Source of the DNA: JBBSEX01 sp038239345
Lineage (GTDB): Bacteria; Acidobacteriota; Terriglobia; Bryobacterales; Bryobacteraceae
NCBI GenBank assembly: GCA_038239345.1
Contig: JBBSEX010000009.1
Span: 1 to 64,000 of the forward strand
Length of the DNA stretch: 64,000 bases
Reading direction: 5' to 3'
The notes below the pieces were generated by a model that saw only the letters and a list, made by a program, of their open reading frames with translations, had not been told where the DNA came from and did no database searches. Position numbers and translations under genes: made by a program. Position 1 is the first letter of the stretch; every line of letters begins with the position of its first letter. Below are positions 51,266 through 60,274 of the stretch, piece after piece.

Positions 51266-52453
51266 CTAGGCGGCGGCGACTGATGAGAGGAAGCTTTCTC
51301 CCTTTTCGATTTGTGTTCCGAAAATTTCGGCCACGGTCTGTCCGATGTCGGATAGCGTCGGCCGCAAGCCAAGATTCACGTTCGGTTTCGCGTTTGGACC
51401 AAAGACGAGCAAAGGCACGTATTCACGGCTATGGTCGGTGGAGGGCGTGGTGGGATCGCAGCCATGATCCGCTGTGAAAATCGCCAGATCGAACTGTTCC
51501 AACCGGGCGGCGAAAGCCGGGATCCAGGCGTCCACTTCTTCGAGTGCCTTGGCGTAACCTTCGACATCGTTTCGATGGCCGTACAGCTGATCGAAATCCA
51601 CCAGGTTGATGTAGATCAATCCTTGCGATTGCAGGGCCATCATTTCTAAAGTCTTGGCCATGCCGTCGGCATTGCTTTTCGTCTTTTCGTGATCGCCGAT
51701 TCCCCGCCCCAGGAAGATGTCGAAAATTTTTCCGATGCTGGAGACGGGAACGGCGGCGGCTTCCAATTGATCAAGCAGCATTCCGGCGGGCGGGGGCGTA
51801 GCGAAATCCTTGCGGTTGGTGGTGCGCTTGAACGATCCTGGAGCGCCTTCAAAGGGCCGGGCAATCACACGTCCCACTTCGTACGGACCGCGCAACAGTT
51901 CACGGGCAGTCTCGCAAATTTTATACTGCTCCCACAGTGGAATGACGTCTTCATGGGCCGCTACCTGAAAGACGCTATCGGCTGATGTGTAGACGATGGG
52001 CGACCCGCTGCGCACATGCTCCTCGCCTAGCTGCTGGATAATTTCCGTCCCCGAGGCCGCATAGTTGCCAAGCGAGCGGCGGCCGATCCGCCGTTCAAAC
52101 TCGTTCATGATTTCTGGAGGAAAGCCGTTCGGAAACAGCGGCAAGGGGTGATCGAGATGAATGCCCATCATCTCCCAATGGCCGGTGGTCGTGTCCTTCC
52201 CCGGTGATGCCAGCGTGCAACGTCCGTATGCGCCAGCGGCTTCGGGCACGGGATCCAGATGGGCCAGCGGCTTGATATTCGCCAAACCCAGCCGCCGCAA
52301 ATTTGGCAGTAGCATCGCTCGCTGCTTCGCAATGTTGCCCAACGTGTCGCTGCCGGAATCGCCATATTTCGCCGCATCGGGCATCTCTCCGATTCCCACG
52401 GAATCGAGTACAATCCAGATCACCCGTTGAAACCGGCGATTATTTGCGTTCAT
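51266..52453 (-). CDS. deoB: Phosphopentomutase
   Basis: A 395-residue DeoB of the alkaline phosphatase superfamily. The metal sites show as IVLDSVGIGEMPDAAKYGD and the phosphorylated Thr in SPGKDTTTGHWEMMG; further metal ligands in YINLVDFDQLYGHRND and FTADHGCDPTTPSTDHSRE. It converts deoxyribose 1-phosphate and ribose 1-phosphate to the 5-phosphates in nucleoside salvage. Its start overlaps the end of the tlpA-like gene by 14 nt. Confidence 0.97.
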   Translation of the reverse strand: MNANNRRFQRVIWIVLDSVGIGEMPDAAKYGDSGSDTLGNIAKQRAMLLPNLRRLGLANIKPLAHLDPVPEAAGAYGRCTLASPGKDTTTGHWEMMGIHLDHPLPLFPNGFPPEIMNEFERRIGRRSLGNYAASGTEIIQQLGEEHVRSGSPIVYTSADSVFQVAAHEDVIPLWEQYKICETARELLRGPYEVGRVIARPFEGAPGSFKRTTNRKDFATPPPAGMLLDQLEAAAVPVSSIGKIFDIFLGRGIGDHEKTKSNADGMAKTLEMMALQSQGLIYINLVDFDQLYGHRNDVEGYAKALEEVDAWIPAFAARLEQFDLAIFTADHGCDPTTPSTDHSREYVPLLVFGPNAKPNVNLGLRPTLSDIGQTVAEIFGTQIEKGESFLSSVAAA

Positions 52454-53732
52454 CCGTTCGGCCTTCCTTCGACAATTCTTTCACCCGCTCGGTTAGCATG
52501 TCGACGAAGCGGTCGGGGATGAAGCCGATCATACGGCTGCCTACTTCGCCGCGCTTATCGAAGATAACCGTCGTCGGGATAGAGGTAACTTTCAACACGC
52601 GCGACAAGCCATCTTCGAAATAAACCGCGCCTTGCCATTTTTGCTCCAGCAGAAAAGGCTTCACCTGATCGTGCTCTTCGTCGGTATTGATGGCCAGGAA
52701 GACAACATCTTGGTTACCATCAAAGCGCTTTTTCACTTCTTCATACAGGGGATGCTGGGCGCGACAGGGCGTACACCAGGTTGCCCAGAAATCCATTACA
52801 ACCACCTTGCCTTTGAGTGAGCCCACGCGCAGCGTAGAGCCATCGATGGATGTTAGCGCGTAGTCCAGTGGATTCGACAAGTCGGCATTGGGATCGATCG
52901 AGCGATAGTGCGCGCGGCGAGCCTCGACTAGCGCCGTGGTCCGGTCATAGGACGCGAGAATGAAATCGCCAAGGCCGGATTCATTGGGCTTCGTCTTACG
53001 ATAAAGGTCACCAAGTAGCTTACGATCCTGTTGGCGATCGGTGTCGGAAGCGTGGGCATCGGGAATGGTGAAGGCGTCGGCAACGGCACGCAAAGCTTCG
53101 TCGTTCCGGCCGGCTCTGGAGAGCGCGCTGCCCAATTCATGAGCCGCTTCCTCATAAGCATAAGTCTCAAAGCTTCGCTGAGCGAGATTCACCGAATCGT
53201 CTATTTTGCCAAGCGTCGCCTGGGCCCGAGATTGCATCAGGAAAGCGCGGGCACGCCCCCTACTGAATTCTTCTTCGCGCTTGGCGGCATCCCGCGCGGG
53301 CGCCGGTTGGAGCGCCAGTTTATCCACGAGCTCCACAAAATGGCGCGAGTAGCGCAGAGCCCGGCTGGCCGCCGCCTTTTCATTCAATGCAACCAAAGCG
53401 CGTGAGACGCGATCCAGTAGGCGAAGATCGTCGGGCTCGGACACCAGAACAATTTCGCCGTAGCGAATGATGCGGGCATCGTCGTTGATTTCCATCGCGC
53501 CCTTGGAGAGAGCACGCAAAAGTTCCACTTTCTTCGGCGAGTTCGGATACTTGCTTAGATGATTTTCGATAGCATGAACCAAATCGACGGGGCTGTTGCC
53601 CGCTTCCCCTACGGCTTGACCAAGGTCCTTATCTTCAAGCGAGGTGGGTGGCGTCTGTTGTGCCTTCGAAGAAAGCGGTAAGAGGAGGCCCATTAGAACA
53701 AGAACGCCGTACCAGCGGCGAGGGAAGCGCAT
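52440..53732 (-). CDS. TlpA-like thioredoxin-fold protein with TPR-like helical region
   Basis: A 430-residue exported protein. Signal peptide about 1-24 (VLVLMGLLLPLSSKAQ). The middle (about 40-255) is helical and TPR-like, and the C-terminal domain (about 285-415) is a TlpA/ResA-type thioredoxin fold with the redox pair WCTPC (VVMDFWATWCTPCRAQHP) and the cis-Pro motif SIPTTV. It acts in the periplasm as disulfide reductant or oxidase, often in cytochrome c maturation. Organised 3 nt after a secreted unknown protein. Confidence 0.9.
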   Translation of the reverse strand: MRFPRRWYGVLVLMGLLLPLSSKAQQTPPTSLEDKDLGQAVGEAGNSPVDLVHAIENHLSKYPNSPKKVELLRALSKGAMEINDDARIIRYGEIVLVSEPDDLRLLDRVSRALVALNEKAAASRALRYSRHFVELVDKLALQPAPARDAAKREEEFSRGRARAFLMQSRAQATLGKIDDSVNLAQRSFETYAYEEAAHELGSALSRAGRNDEALRAVADAFTIPDAHASDTDRQQDRKLLGDLYRKTKPNESGLGDFILASYDRTTALVEARRAHYRSIDPNADLSNPLDYALTSIDGSTLRVGSLKGKVVVMDFWATWCTPCRAQHPLYEEVKKRFDGNQDVVFLAINTDEEHDQVKPFLLEQKWQGAVYFEDGLSRVLKVTSIPTTVIFDKRGEVGSRMIGFIPDRFVDMLTERVKELSKEGRTDERK

Positions 53733-53735
53733 GGA

Positions 53736-54356
53736 CTAGGCGGCCTTTTTGGAGCGGAACAGCTCTGCCAGGGCGGCTGCCCGTTCCCGCGACATATGCA
53801 TGAAAGTATCGTTGTTGACGATGCGATCGAGAAGAGGCAAGAATTGTTCCGGGGCGATCAGTTGCTTGCGCTCTACAAGAATTTGCAGTTGCAGCAACTC
53901 CTGGTTCACTCCCAATTTATCAAAGCGGATCACTCTTTCCAGACGTACGAACTGCAGCTCCGTTTCGCTAATACGCTCAAACCAATTCCACAGATGCTGG
54001 GCGTCCAGGTCCTGCGAATAATTGAATTTGATCTCCGACTTTTCGGCGCCCTTCTCAAAGCGGAATGTTTTCGTGCCCATGAACGCTACCTTTAAATTGG
54101 ACTCCACGGGCCGGCTAAAATGGTCCAACTTGTCGGCGAGTTCAAAGATGGCCGTACGGTCGGCCTCTTCCAATTTGAACTTCATTGGATTATCGTCCTG
54201 AGGCGCCTCCTGATATTGGGCATCGCCGTTACGCTCCAGCGTGATCTTCACAAACGCCGGCACCGCGCCTTTGAACTCTTTGGTGTAAACGATGCGCGGA
54301 TTGTCTTCCGCGAATAAAGCGGCCGAAAACAGTGCCGCAAGTAGGAGACTTTTCAT
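53736..54356 (-). CDS. Secreted protein of unknown function
   Basis: A 206-residue protein with a signal peptide (about 1-16, AALFSAALFAED). The mature part looks like a mixed alpha/beta domain (IVYTKEFKGAVPAFVKITLE; later KLDHFSRPVESNLKVAFMG). No family is recognised. Its ATGA overlaps the ruvC stop, so it is translated with ruvC, and a TlpA-like protein follows 3 nt later. Confidence 0.75.
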   Translation of the reverse strand: MKSLLLAALFSAALFAEDNPRIVYTKEFKGAVPAFVKITLERNGDAQYQEAPQDDNPMKFKLEEADRTAIFELADKLDHFSRPVESNLKVAFMGTKTFRFEKGAEKSEIKFNYSQDLDAQHLWNWFERISETELQFVRLERVIRFDKLGVNQELLQLQILVERKQLIAPEQFLPLLDRIVNNDTFMHMSRERAAALAELFRSKKAA

Positions 54357-54835
54357 CGGGAGAGGGCCATGCCTCGCGTGATATGACAGATGGCCGCGGC
54401 GATGGCGTCGGAGGCATCTTCGGATTCAATGATCTCCGGCAGCTTCAGCAAGGAACGTACCATGACTTGAACCTGATGTTTTTCCGCTCGCCCATAGCCG
54501 ACCACACTCGCCTTAATTTCCAGCGGTGAATATTCGCCGAGGGGCACTCCAGCTTCCGCCGCGGCAAGCAATGCGACCCCCCGAACATGCGCTAGTTTCA
54601 GCGCGGTTCTGACATTTTGCGAGTAGAAAACCTCTTCCACGGCTACCGCTTCGGGCTGATATTCGACGATGACGGCGCGTAACGCAAGCGATATTTCCAG
54701 AAGTCGCGTCTCCAGAGGTTTCTTTGGGCTGGTACGAATCACGCCGTGCGTCACCATACGATGCGTCCGGCCGTCGCTGTCGATCACACCAAACCCGGTG
54801 CGTTCCGTACCGCAATCGATGCCCAGAACACGCAT
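54353..54835 (-). CDS. ruvC: Holliday junction resolvase RuvC
   Basis: A 160-residue RuvC, complete. ATG 54835 is chosen since GAGGAG lies 4 nt upstream and the fold begins MRVLGIDCGTERTG with Asp7. Other catalytic acids: Glu67 (AVEEVFYSQN), Asp140 and Asp143 (SEDASDAIAAA). It cuts Holliday junctions with RuvAB. YebC lies upstream, the usual yebC-ruvC order; ruvA and ruvB are not in this window. Confidence 0.97.
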   Translation of the reverse strand: MRVLGIDCGTERTGFGVIDSDGRTHRMVTHGVIRTSPKKPLETRLLEISLALRAVIVEYQPEAVAVEEVFYSQNVRTALKLAHVRGVALLAAAEAGVPLGEYSPLEIKASVVGYGRAEKHQVQVMVRSLLKLPEIIESEDASDAIAAAICHITRGMALSR

Positions 54836-54853
54836 CGCGCTCCTCAAGCCGCG

Positions 54854-55600
54854 TTAGGCCAGCGCTTCCATTTCGTTTTCGTCGACATCGAAATCGGAAT
54901 ATACATTTTGGACGTCGTCGTGATCCTCTAGGAAATCGCTAAGGCGCATCATCGCCGCGGCATTTTTCCCTTCCAGTTTCACCAGATTTTTCGGAATCAT
55001 GCTGACCTCGGCCGACACCGTGGGTATTCCGGCTTTCTGTAGCGCAGCCACGACGGCTTCATGATTCTCTGGCGCGGAAATCACTTCCCATGTGTCGCCA
55101 TCGTTACGAAGGTCCTCGGCACCGGCATCAAGCACCAGGCTCATGAGGGCATCTTCGCTGGCCTTATCCTGTTCAATCAGGATCTGGCTCTTGCGCTCAA
55201 ACTTCCAGGCTACGCTACCCACTTCGCCAAGGTTGCCGCCATTTTTCGAGAACGCGTGCCGGACTTCGCTGACCGTGCGATTGCGATTATCGGTCGCAGT
55301 AGAAACCAGAACGGAAGCGCCCCCAGGCCCATAGCCCTCAAACATTATTTCGTCGATCTGGCCGCCTTCTAACTCGCCGGTTCCACGCATGATGGCGCGC
55401 TTGATGTTTTCAGACGGCATACTTACCGCTTTGGCCGCCACGATAGCCGTGCGAAGGCGGGCGTTCGAATCCGGATCGCCACCACCGCCGCGAGCGGCGA
55501 TCATGATTTCTTTGATGCAACGCGTGAAGATTTTACCGCGCTTGGAATCCGTGGCGGCTTTTTTGTGCTTGATCGTTGCCCATTTTGAGTGACCTGACAT
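54854..55600 (-). CDS. yebC: YebC/PmpR-family protein
   Basis: A 248-residue YebC. The opening GHSKWATIKHKKAATDSKRG, then FTRCIKEIMIAARGGGGDP, YEGYGPGG-type block (MFEGYGPGGASVLV), and NRTVSEVRHAFSKNGG are signatures. Members are transcription factors or, as shown recently, assist translation through polyproline stretches; PPK repeats in nearby proteins make that of interest. First gene of the ruvC run. Confidence 0.96.
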   Translation of the reverse strand: MSGHSKWATIKHKKAATDSKRGKIFTRCIKEIMIAARGGGGDPDSNARLRTAIVAAKAVSMPSENIKRAIMRGTGELEGGQIDEIMFEGYGPGGASVLVSTATDNRNRTVSEVRHAFSKNGGNLGEVGSVAWKFERKSQILIEQDKASEDALMSLVLDAGAEDLRNDGDTWEVISAPENHEAVVAALQKAGIPTVSAEVSMIPKNLVKLEGKNAAAMMRLSDFLEDHDDVQNVYSDFDVDENEMEALA

Positions 55601-55694
55601 GTGTGAAACCTCTTAGCTACAGGGAGGAGGATATACCTTCAAAACCAAATATGTAGGATAACAAAAGCAGGCCCGGCCTAACAATGCTCTGTTT

Positions 55695-56132
55695 CTATTC
55701 CGTTAAATTGATGGTGCCGCGGCACTTGGCTGAGCCGCAGGAGCATGGAACACGCTCCACATTCTTAGGGAAGTGATAATCCACCGTAAGTTCTTCGCCC
55801 TTCCTGATCTCGCGCGCCGACATATAGAGGATGTGCCCCTTCTGGATGGTGGCGCGAATGTTCGGCTCGCAACAATGATTGATATATTGCGCGCCGCTGC
55901 CGCCTACTGAGCCATCGATCGCCCAGTAACTATCCAGCGTGAACATATAGTTCAACTCACGCTCGGCGCGCTTCTTGGTTTCCCGCCGGGCCACACGTTC
56001 ACCGGTGTATTCCATTACCTTTCGGCCTTTGGGAATTTTCTCTCCAGCGTACAGACCCCAGCGATGAATCTTCGATTTAGCGATTCGAATATCGAAGCAG
56101 CAATAGTTTGGATCGATAGTGGGTTCAGACAT
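55695..56132 (-). CDS. SET-domain protein (putative lysine methyltransferase)
   Basis: A 145-residue protein from ATG 56132, nearly all SET domain. Visible motifs: HRWGLYAGEKIPKG, the pseudo-knot YINHCCEPNIRA (as NHSCxPN), and ELTVDYHFP, followed by a post-SET cysteine cluster CSCGSAKCRG that would bind zinc. SET enzymes transfer methyl groups from SAM to protein lysines. This fold is mostly eukaryotic; bacterial copies occur in chlamydiae and scattered environmental phyla. Substrate unknown. Confidence 0.9.
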   Translation of the reverse strand: MSEPTIDPNYCCFDIRIAKSKIHRWGLYAGEKIPKGRKVMEYTGERVARRETKKRAERELNYMFTLDSYWAIDGSVGGSGAQYINHCCEPNIRATIQKGHILYMSAREIRKGEELTVDYHFPKNVERVPCSCGSAKCRGTINLTE

Positions 56133-56249
56133 ATCGTGGGTTAGACCTGCGGATGAGTTGACCGGGGCCATGTGAAATCCAGCCGGGTTACCTCAGGGAG
56201 TCATCGAAGTATAGAACGTACTGTGGCGAATCTCAAGACCTCGCGGCCC

Positions 56250-57188
56250 TTACGCGCCCATTTTTTGCCTGATTACTTCAATCAGTTCCTTAACCGCTCC
56301 GATGCTCTTATCAAGTTGCGCCTGTTCCTCGGGTTGGAGCTTCACTTCATAGATTTTCTCGATGCCCTTGGCGCCAAGCTTCACCGGTACGCCGGAGAAA
56401 ACGCCGTGCGCTCCATACTCGCCCTCAAGGTAGGCCGCGCAGGGAAGAACCTTCTTCTTGTCCTTGAGAATCGATTCAACCATCTCCACGGTTGCCGCCG
56501 ATGGCGCGTAGTAGGCGCTGCCCGTCTTAAGGTATTTCACGATCTCCGCGCCGCCGTCGCGTGTTCGCTGGACCAGGCGATCAATCGTATTTTGATCCGT
56601 AAGTTCCGTTAGCGGAATTCCCGAGACAGCCGTCAGACGTACCAGTGGCACCATCGTGTCGCCATGGCCGCCCAGCACCAGTGCCGAGACATTCTCCACC
56701 GACACGCCCAATTCCTGCGCGATAAACGTCCGATAACGTGCCGTGTCCAGGACGCCCGCCATGCCAATTACCCGGTGGCGTTCAAACTTCGATGCTTGAA
56801 AAGCGGTCCAGCACATCGCGTCAAGCGGATTCGTTACCAGGATGAGGATCGCGTTTGGCGAGTGCTTGATGGCCTGCTCGGTTGCGGATTTCACGACCTC
56901 GTAGTTGGCAATCAGTAAATCATCGCGGCTCATTCCCGGCTTGCGAGGGAATCCGGCAGTGATTACGACAATGTCGGAATTCGCGGTCGGCGAGTAATCG
57001 TTGGCGCCCGTGAGACTGACGTCATACCCTTCCACCGGCCCCGATTCCAGCATGTCCAGCGCCTTGCCCTGAGGCACGCCTTCGACGACATCCACCAACA
57101 CGACATCGGCTAGTTCTTTGTGCGCGATATTTAAAGCGCAACTCGCGCCAACATTACCCGCGCCGACCACTGTGACTTTTTTACGCAT
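56250..57188 (-). CDS. mdh: Malate dehydrogenase (LDH-like type)
   Basis: A 312-residue malate dehydrogenase of the LDH-like MDH3 branch. NAD-binding motif VVGAGNVGASCALNIA with Asp33 (VLVDVV), mobile-loop Arg82 and Arg88 (GFPRKPGMSRDDLL), Arg151 and catalytic His175 (LGGHGDTMVP). Arg82 and not Gln at the loop favours malate over lactate. It converts malate and oxaloacetate in the TCA cycle. Start at ATG 57188; the longer frame has no support. Confidence 0.95.
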   Translation of the reverse strand: MRKKVTVVGAGNVGASCALNIAHKELADVVLVDVVEGVPQGKALDMLESGPVEGYDVSLTGANDYSPTANSDIVVITAGFPRKPGMSRDDLLIANYEVVKSATEQAIKHSPNAILILVTNPLDAMCWTAFQASKFERHRVIGMAGVLDTARYRTFIAQELGVSVENVSALVLGGHGDTMVPLVRLTAVSGIPLTELTDQNTIDRLVQRTRDGGAEIVKYLKTGSAYYAPSAATVEMVESILKDKKKVLPCAAYLEGEYGAHGVFSGVPVKLGAKGIEKIYEVKLQPEEQAQLDKSIGAVKELIEVIRQKMGA

Positions 57189-57340
57189 AAACGAAGAGTA
57201 TAGCGAATCGGCCCGGGACACTCTCTTAATTGCCGCGATGTCAGCCACGGTCGCCACCAAAGGCCACATTCGGTTTCGAATAATCATCCATTTTTCTCAC
57301 CACACGGGCGTGCTATAGAGGCATATAATCGAAGTCATCT

Positions 57341-59059
57341 ATGTTTCAAATCATGCGCAGCGCTCCCGTCTATGACGTCGTAGTCATCGGATCGGGAGCC
57401 GGTGGCGGAACCGTTACGAAGGTGCTGGCGGATTCCGGTGTCGCCAACATCGCTCTGCTCGAAGCAGGCCCGATGCTGCATCCCGCGAAGGACTTCAAAG
57501 AACACATGTGGGCTTACAACGTGCCACATCGCGGGGCCGAGGACGGAGGCAAATTCTACTTCGGTAAAGGGAAAAGCTTCGGTTATTTCGCCGCCACCAG
57601 TGGTGATTGGGAACTGGAAGGCGAACCATATACTGTCGCGCCGGGTAATCAATTTCGCTGGTTCCGCTCGCGCGTCGTTGGTGGACGCACGAATCACTAC
57701 GGCCGGATCTCTCTCCGTTTCGCCGACTACGATTTCAAACCGTACACCCGCGATGGCATTGGAACAGACTGGCCATTCACCTACGACGAGATCTCTCCCT
57801 ATTACGACCGCGCGGAGCGCTTCATCGGCGTTACCGGAACCAAAGAAGGAATCCGTAGCGCTCCTGACGGCGTTTTCCAGCCCTGCCCTCCGCCGCGCGT
57901 GCATGAGATTCTGGTCAAGAAAGCTTGCGACAAGCTGGGCATCCCCTGCATTCCGATGCGGCTGGCGGTGGCCACGCAAGTCACCAATGGACGCCCCGCT
58001 TGCCATTATTGTGGACAGTGCGGCCGGGGATGCATCACGGCTTCGAATTATTCGTCGAGCCAAGTGCAGGTGTTCCCGGCACTCAAAACCAAGCGGGTGG
58101 AACTCTTCACCAATGCCATGGCCCGCGAGCTGATAGTCGGCGACGACGGTCTTGTAAAAGCCGTGTCCTATATCGACAAAGTTACTCGCACAGAAAAGCA
58201 GATTCGCTGCAAGAGAGTGGTCGTGGCGGCCAGTGCCTGCGAGTCCGCGCGATTGCTCTTGAACTCGAAGTCAACCAGTTTTCCGAATGGTCTGGCGAAC
58301 TCGTCGGGCATGGTGGGACGCAATCTTACGGATAGCGTGGGGTACGATCTGGGTGCCTCGATTCCGGCGCTGCGCGGTATGCCGAAACACGATTGCGACG
58401 GCATGGGCGGCAGCCATATGTACATTCCCTGGTGGCTCTGGGAAAAGCAAAACATCGATTTCCCGCGGGGCTATCATGTGGAAATTAACGGGGGCTTCAA
58501 TATCCCGGGAATCGCTATGTTTAATGGCGTTTGCGCTAGTCATGAAGGCTACGGGAAGGCGCTGAAGGAAGCGATCAACGAAGATTACGGCACGCACGTA
58601 TCGCTCTCGGGTAGAGGCGAGATGATCCCCAACGCCGATACTTTCTGCGAGATCGATCCGCTTGTCGTAGACCGTTTCGGCATCCCCGTTCTGCGTTTCC
58701 ATTTTAAATGGTCCGAGGCGGAACTCAAGCAATGCGAGCACATGGAGAAGACCTTCACCTCGATTCTGGAAACGATGGGTGGAACCGTCGGTAAGCCGGC
58801 GATTCCCAAAACCGCTGCAGAGAAGATTTCGCTTGGCGGACTGATCATTCACGAACTCGGCACGGCGCGCATGGGCAGCGATGCCGGCAAATCGGTCGTG
58901 AATAAATATTCGCAAGCCCACGATGTGAAAAATCTTTTCCTGGCCGATGCCGCGTCTTTCTGCAGCAATCCCGACAAGAATCCCACGCTGACCATCGTGG
59001 CGCTGGCCTGGCGTGCAGCCGATTATTTGGCTGAAGAAATGAGGAAGGGCAATGTCTGA
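57341..59059 (+). CDS. GMC-family FAD dehydrogenase, large subunit
   Basis: A 572-residue GMC oxidoreductase. FAD motif VVVIGSGAGGGTVTKVLAD near 13-31; RSRVVGGRTNHYGRISLRF as the second GMC block; Cys in CHYCGQCGRGC near 222 as in gluconate-2-dehydrogenase-like sugar dehydrogenases; end block IHELGTARMGSD and NPDKNPTLTIVALAWRAAD, which contains the catalytic His/Asn region. It oxidises a sugar or alcohol, feeding electrons to a cytochrome or quinone. A small Tat subunit gene overlaps its end by 8 nt, confirming the two-subunit dehydrogenase type. ATG 57353 is an alternative start. Confidence 0.92.
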   Translation: MFQIMRSAPVYDVVVIGSGAGGGTVTKVLADSGVANIALLEAGPMLHPAKDFKEHMWAYNVPHRGAEDGGKFYFGKGKSFGYFAATSGDWELEGEPYTVAPGNQFRWFRSRVVGGRTNHYGRISLRFADYDFKPYTRDGIGTDWPFTYDEISPYYDRAERFIGVTGTKEGIRSAPDGVFQPCPPPRVHEILVKKACDKLGIPCIPMRLAVATQVTNGRPACHYCGQCGRGCITASNYSSSQVQVFPALKTKRVELFTNAMARELIVGDDGLVKAVSYIDKVTRTEKQIRCKRVVVAASACESARLLLNSKSTSFPNGLANSSGMVGRNLTDSVGYDLGASIPALRGMPKHDCDGMGGSHMYIPWWLWEKQNIDFPRGYHVEINGGFNIPGIAMFNGVCASHEGYGKALKEAINEDYGTHVSLSGRGEMIPNADTFCEIDPLVVDRFGIPVLRFHFKWSEAELKQCEHMEKTFTSILETMGGTVGKPAIPKTAAEKISLGGLIIHELGTARMGSDAGKSVVNKYSQAHDVKNLFLADAASFCSNPDKNPTLTIVALAWRAADYLAEEMRKGNV

Positions 59060-59630
59060 TTTTTCACGGCGCGACCTGATTCGAACCATCGCGGCGGCAG
59101 CCGTAATCGGGGGCGGAGTTACTGAAGCAGCGGCTCAGGAACACGTCCATCTCGCCGCAAGCGATGAAAAAGCGGAGACCGGAATCTACAATCCGAAAGC
59201 CTTCACCCCCGCTGAATACGCGGCCTTGGGCGTGCTTTGTGAGTTGATCGTGCCCGGCGCGACGATTGGCGGAGCGAAGGAATATATCGATCTGCTCTCC
59301 AGCCAAAACCAGCAACTGACCGACATTTACACCGGCGGCATCGCCTGGCTCAATCATTATTCGCTGGCTCACTTTGGCAACCCATTCGCTTCCGCAAAGG
59401 TCGCCCAACAGACGGAACTGCTTGATCGGATTGCCTACCAAAAAAACGCATCGCCGGAACTTTCGCCGGGCATCCAATTCTTTGGCTGGGCGCGCCGCAT
59501 GACCGTTGACGCTTACTACTCAAGCAAGGCCGGGATCCAGGAATTGGGCTATAAAGGCAACGTCGGAATGGCTAAGTTTGAAATCCCCCAGGAGGCCATC
59601 GACTACGCGTTAAAGAAAAGCGGACTATGA
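59052..59630 (+). CDS. Gluconate 2-dehydrogenase subunit 3-family protein
   Basis: A 192-residue Tat-exported small subunit: signal SRRDLIRTIAAAAVIGGGV, mature part with FTPAEYAALGVLCELIVPG near 54, the family opening. It is the gamma subunit partner of the GMC enzyme, which often carries no signal and is co-exported with it, placing the dehydrogenase in the periplasm. Overlaps of 8 nt upstream and 4 nt downstream show one operon. Confidence 0.92.
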   Translation: MSDFSRRDLIRTIAAAAVIGGGVTEAAAQEHVHLAASDEKAETGIYNPKAFTPAEYAALGVLCELIVPGATIGGAKEYIDLLSSQNQQLTDIYTGGIAWLNHYSLAHFGNPFASAKVAQQTELLDRIAYQKNASPELSPGIQFFGWARRMTVDAYYSSKAGIQELGYKGNVGMAKFEIPQEAIDYALKKSGL

Positions 59631-60274
59631 CGACATCCTCCACCGCCGCCCAGATTTCTTTCCGCCAGAACAAGTTTCTGCAGCGCCTCGCCTTGCTTCT
59701 ACCCGCGGTGATGGTGGCCTCGTTTTATGACTGCAACATGGTGGAGGATTGGCGGCTGGAAAATATTTTGGTTGTCGTGCTTGTCGGATTGCTGGCCGCT
59801 ACTTATCGCAAGTTTGTCTTCTCCGATCTATCGTACCTCCTGATCTTCTTATTTCTCTGCATGCACGAATGGGGTGCCCATCACAAGTATGCCGACGTCC
59901 CTCTTGGCGAGTGGCTGAAACCGATCCTCCACACCCAGCGCAATCACTATGATCGAATCGTTCATTTCGCCTTCGGTCTGCTATTCGCCTACCCGGTCCG
60001 CGAAATAGCCGTCCGCGTGATGAAAATTCGGCGGCCTTGGGACATTTATATTCCTATCGAATTTTCGCTCGCCTTTGGCGCCGCCTACGAAATCATTGAA
60101 GCCATCGTTGCGTCCATTGTCAGCCCGGAAGCGGGCGATGCCTTTCTTGGTCTGCAGGGCGATCAGTGGGACACGCAAAAAGATATGTTCGACGCATTCG
60201 CAGGCGCTTTGATTGCGATGAGCGTCACCGCTTTCTTTGTTTGGCGGAAGATCTCTGTCCCGCGAATGGCTTAG
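59627..60274 (+). CDS. DUF2238/YjdF-family membrane protein
   Basis: A 215-residue protein with about five to six membrane helices. The family blocks HYDRIVHFAFGLLFAYPVRE and GLQGDQWDTQKDMFDAFAGAL are both present, as are conserved acidic and His residues in ICMHEWGAHHKYAD-type region (LCMHEWGAHHKYAD). Function is unknown; the conserved His and Glu inside the membrane suggest a binding or enzymatic site. Start overlaps the preceding gene by ATGA. Confidence 0.9.
   Translation: MTTSSTAAQISFRQNKFLQRLALLLPAVMVASFYDCNMVEDWRLENILVVVLVGLLAATYRKFVFSDLSYLLIFLFLCMHEWGAHHKYADVPLGEWLKPILHTQRNHYDRIVHFAFGLLFAYPVREIAVRVMKIRRPWDIYIPIEFSLAFGAAYEIIEAIVASIVSPEAGDAFLGLQGDQWDTQKDMFDAFAGALIAMSVTAFFVWRKISVPRMA

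Noticed and set aside
58271..59089. Long minus-strand open frame inside the GMC gene
   Set aside because: Antisense to a strongly supported GMC dehydrogenase.
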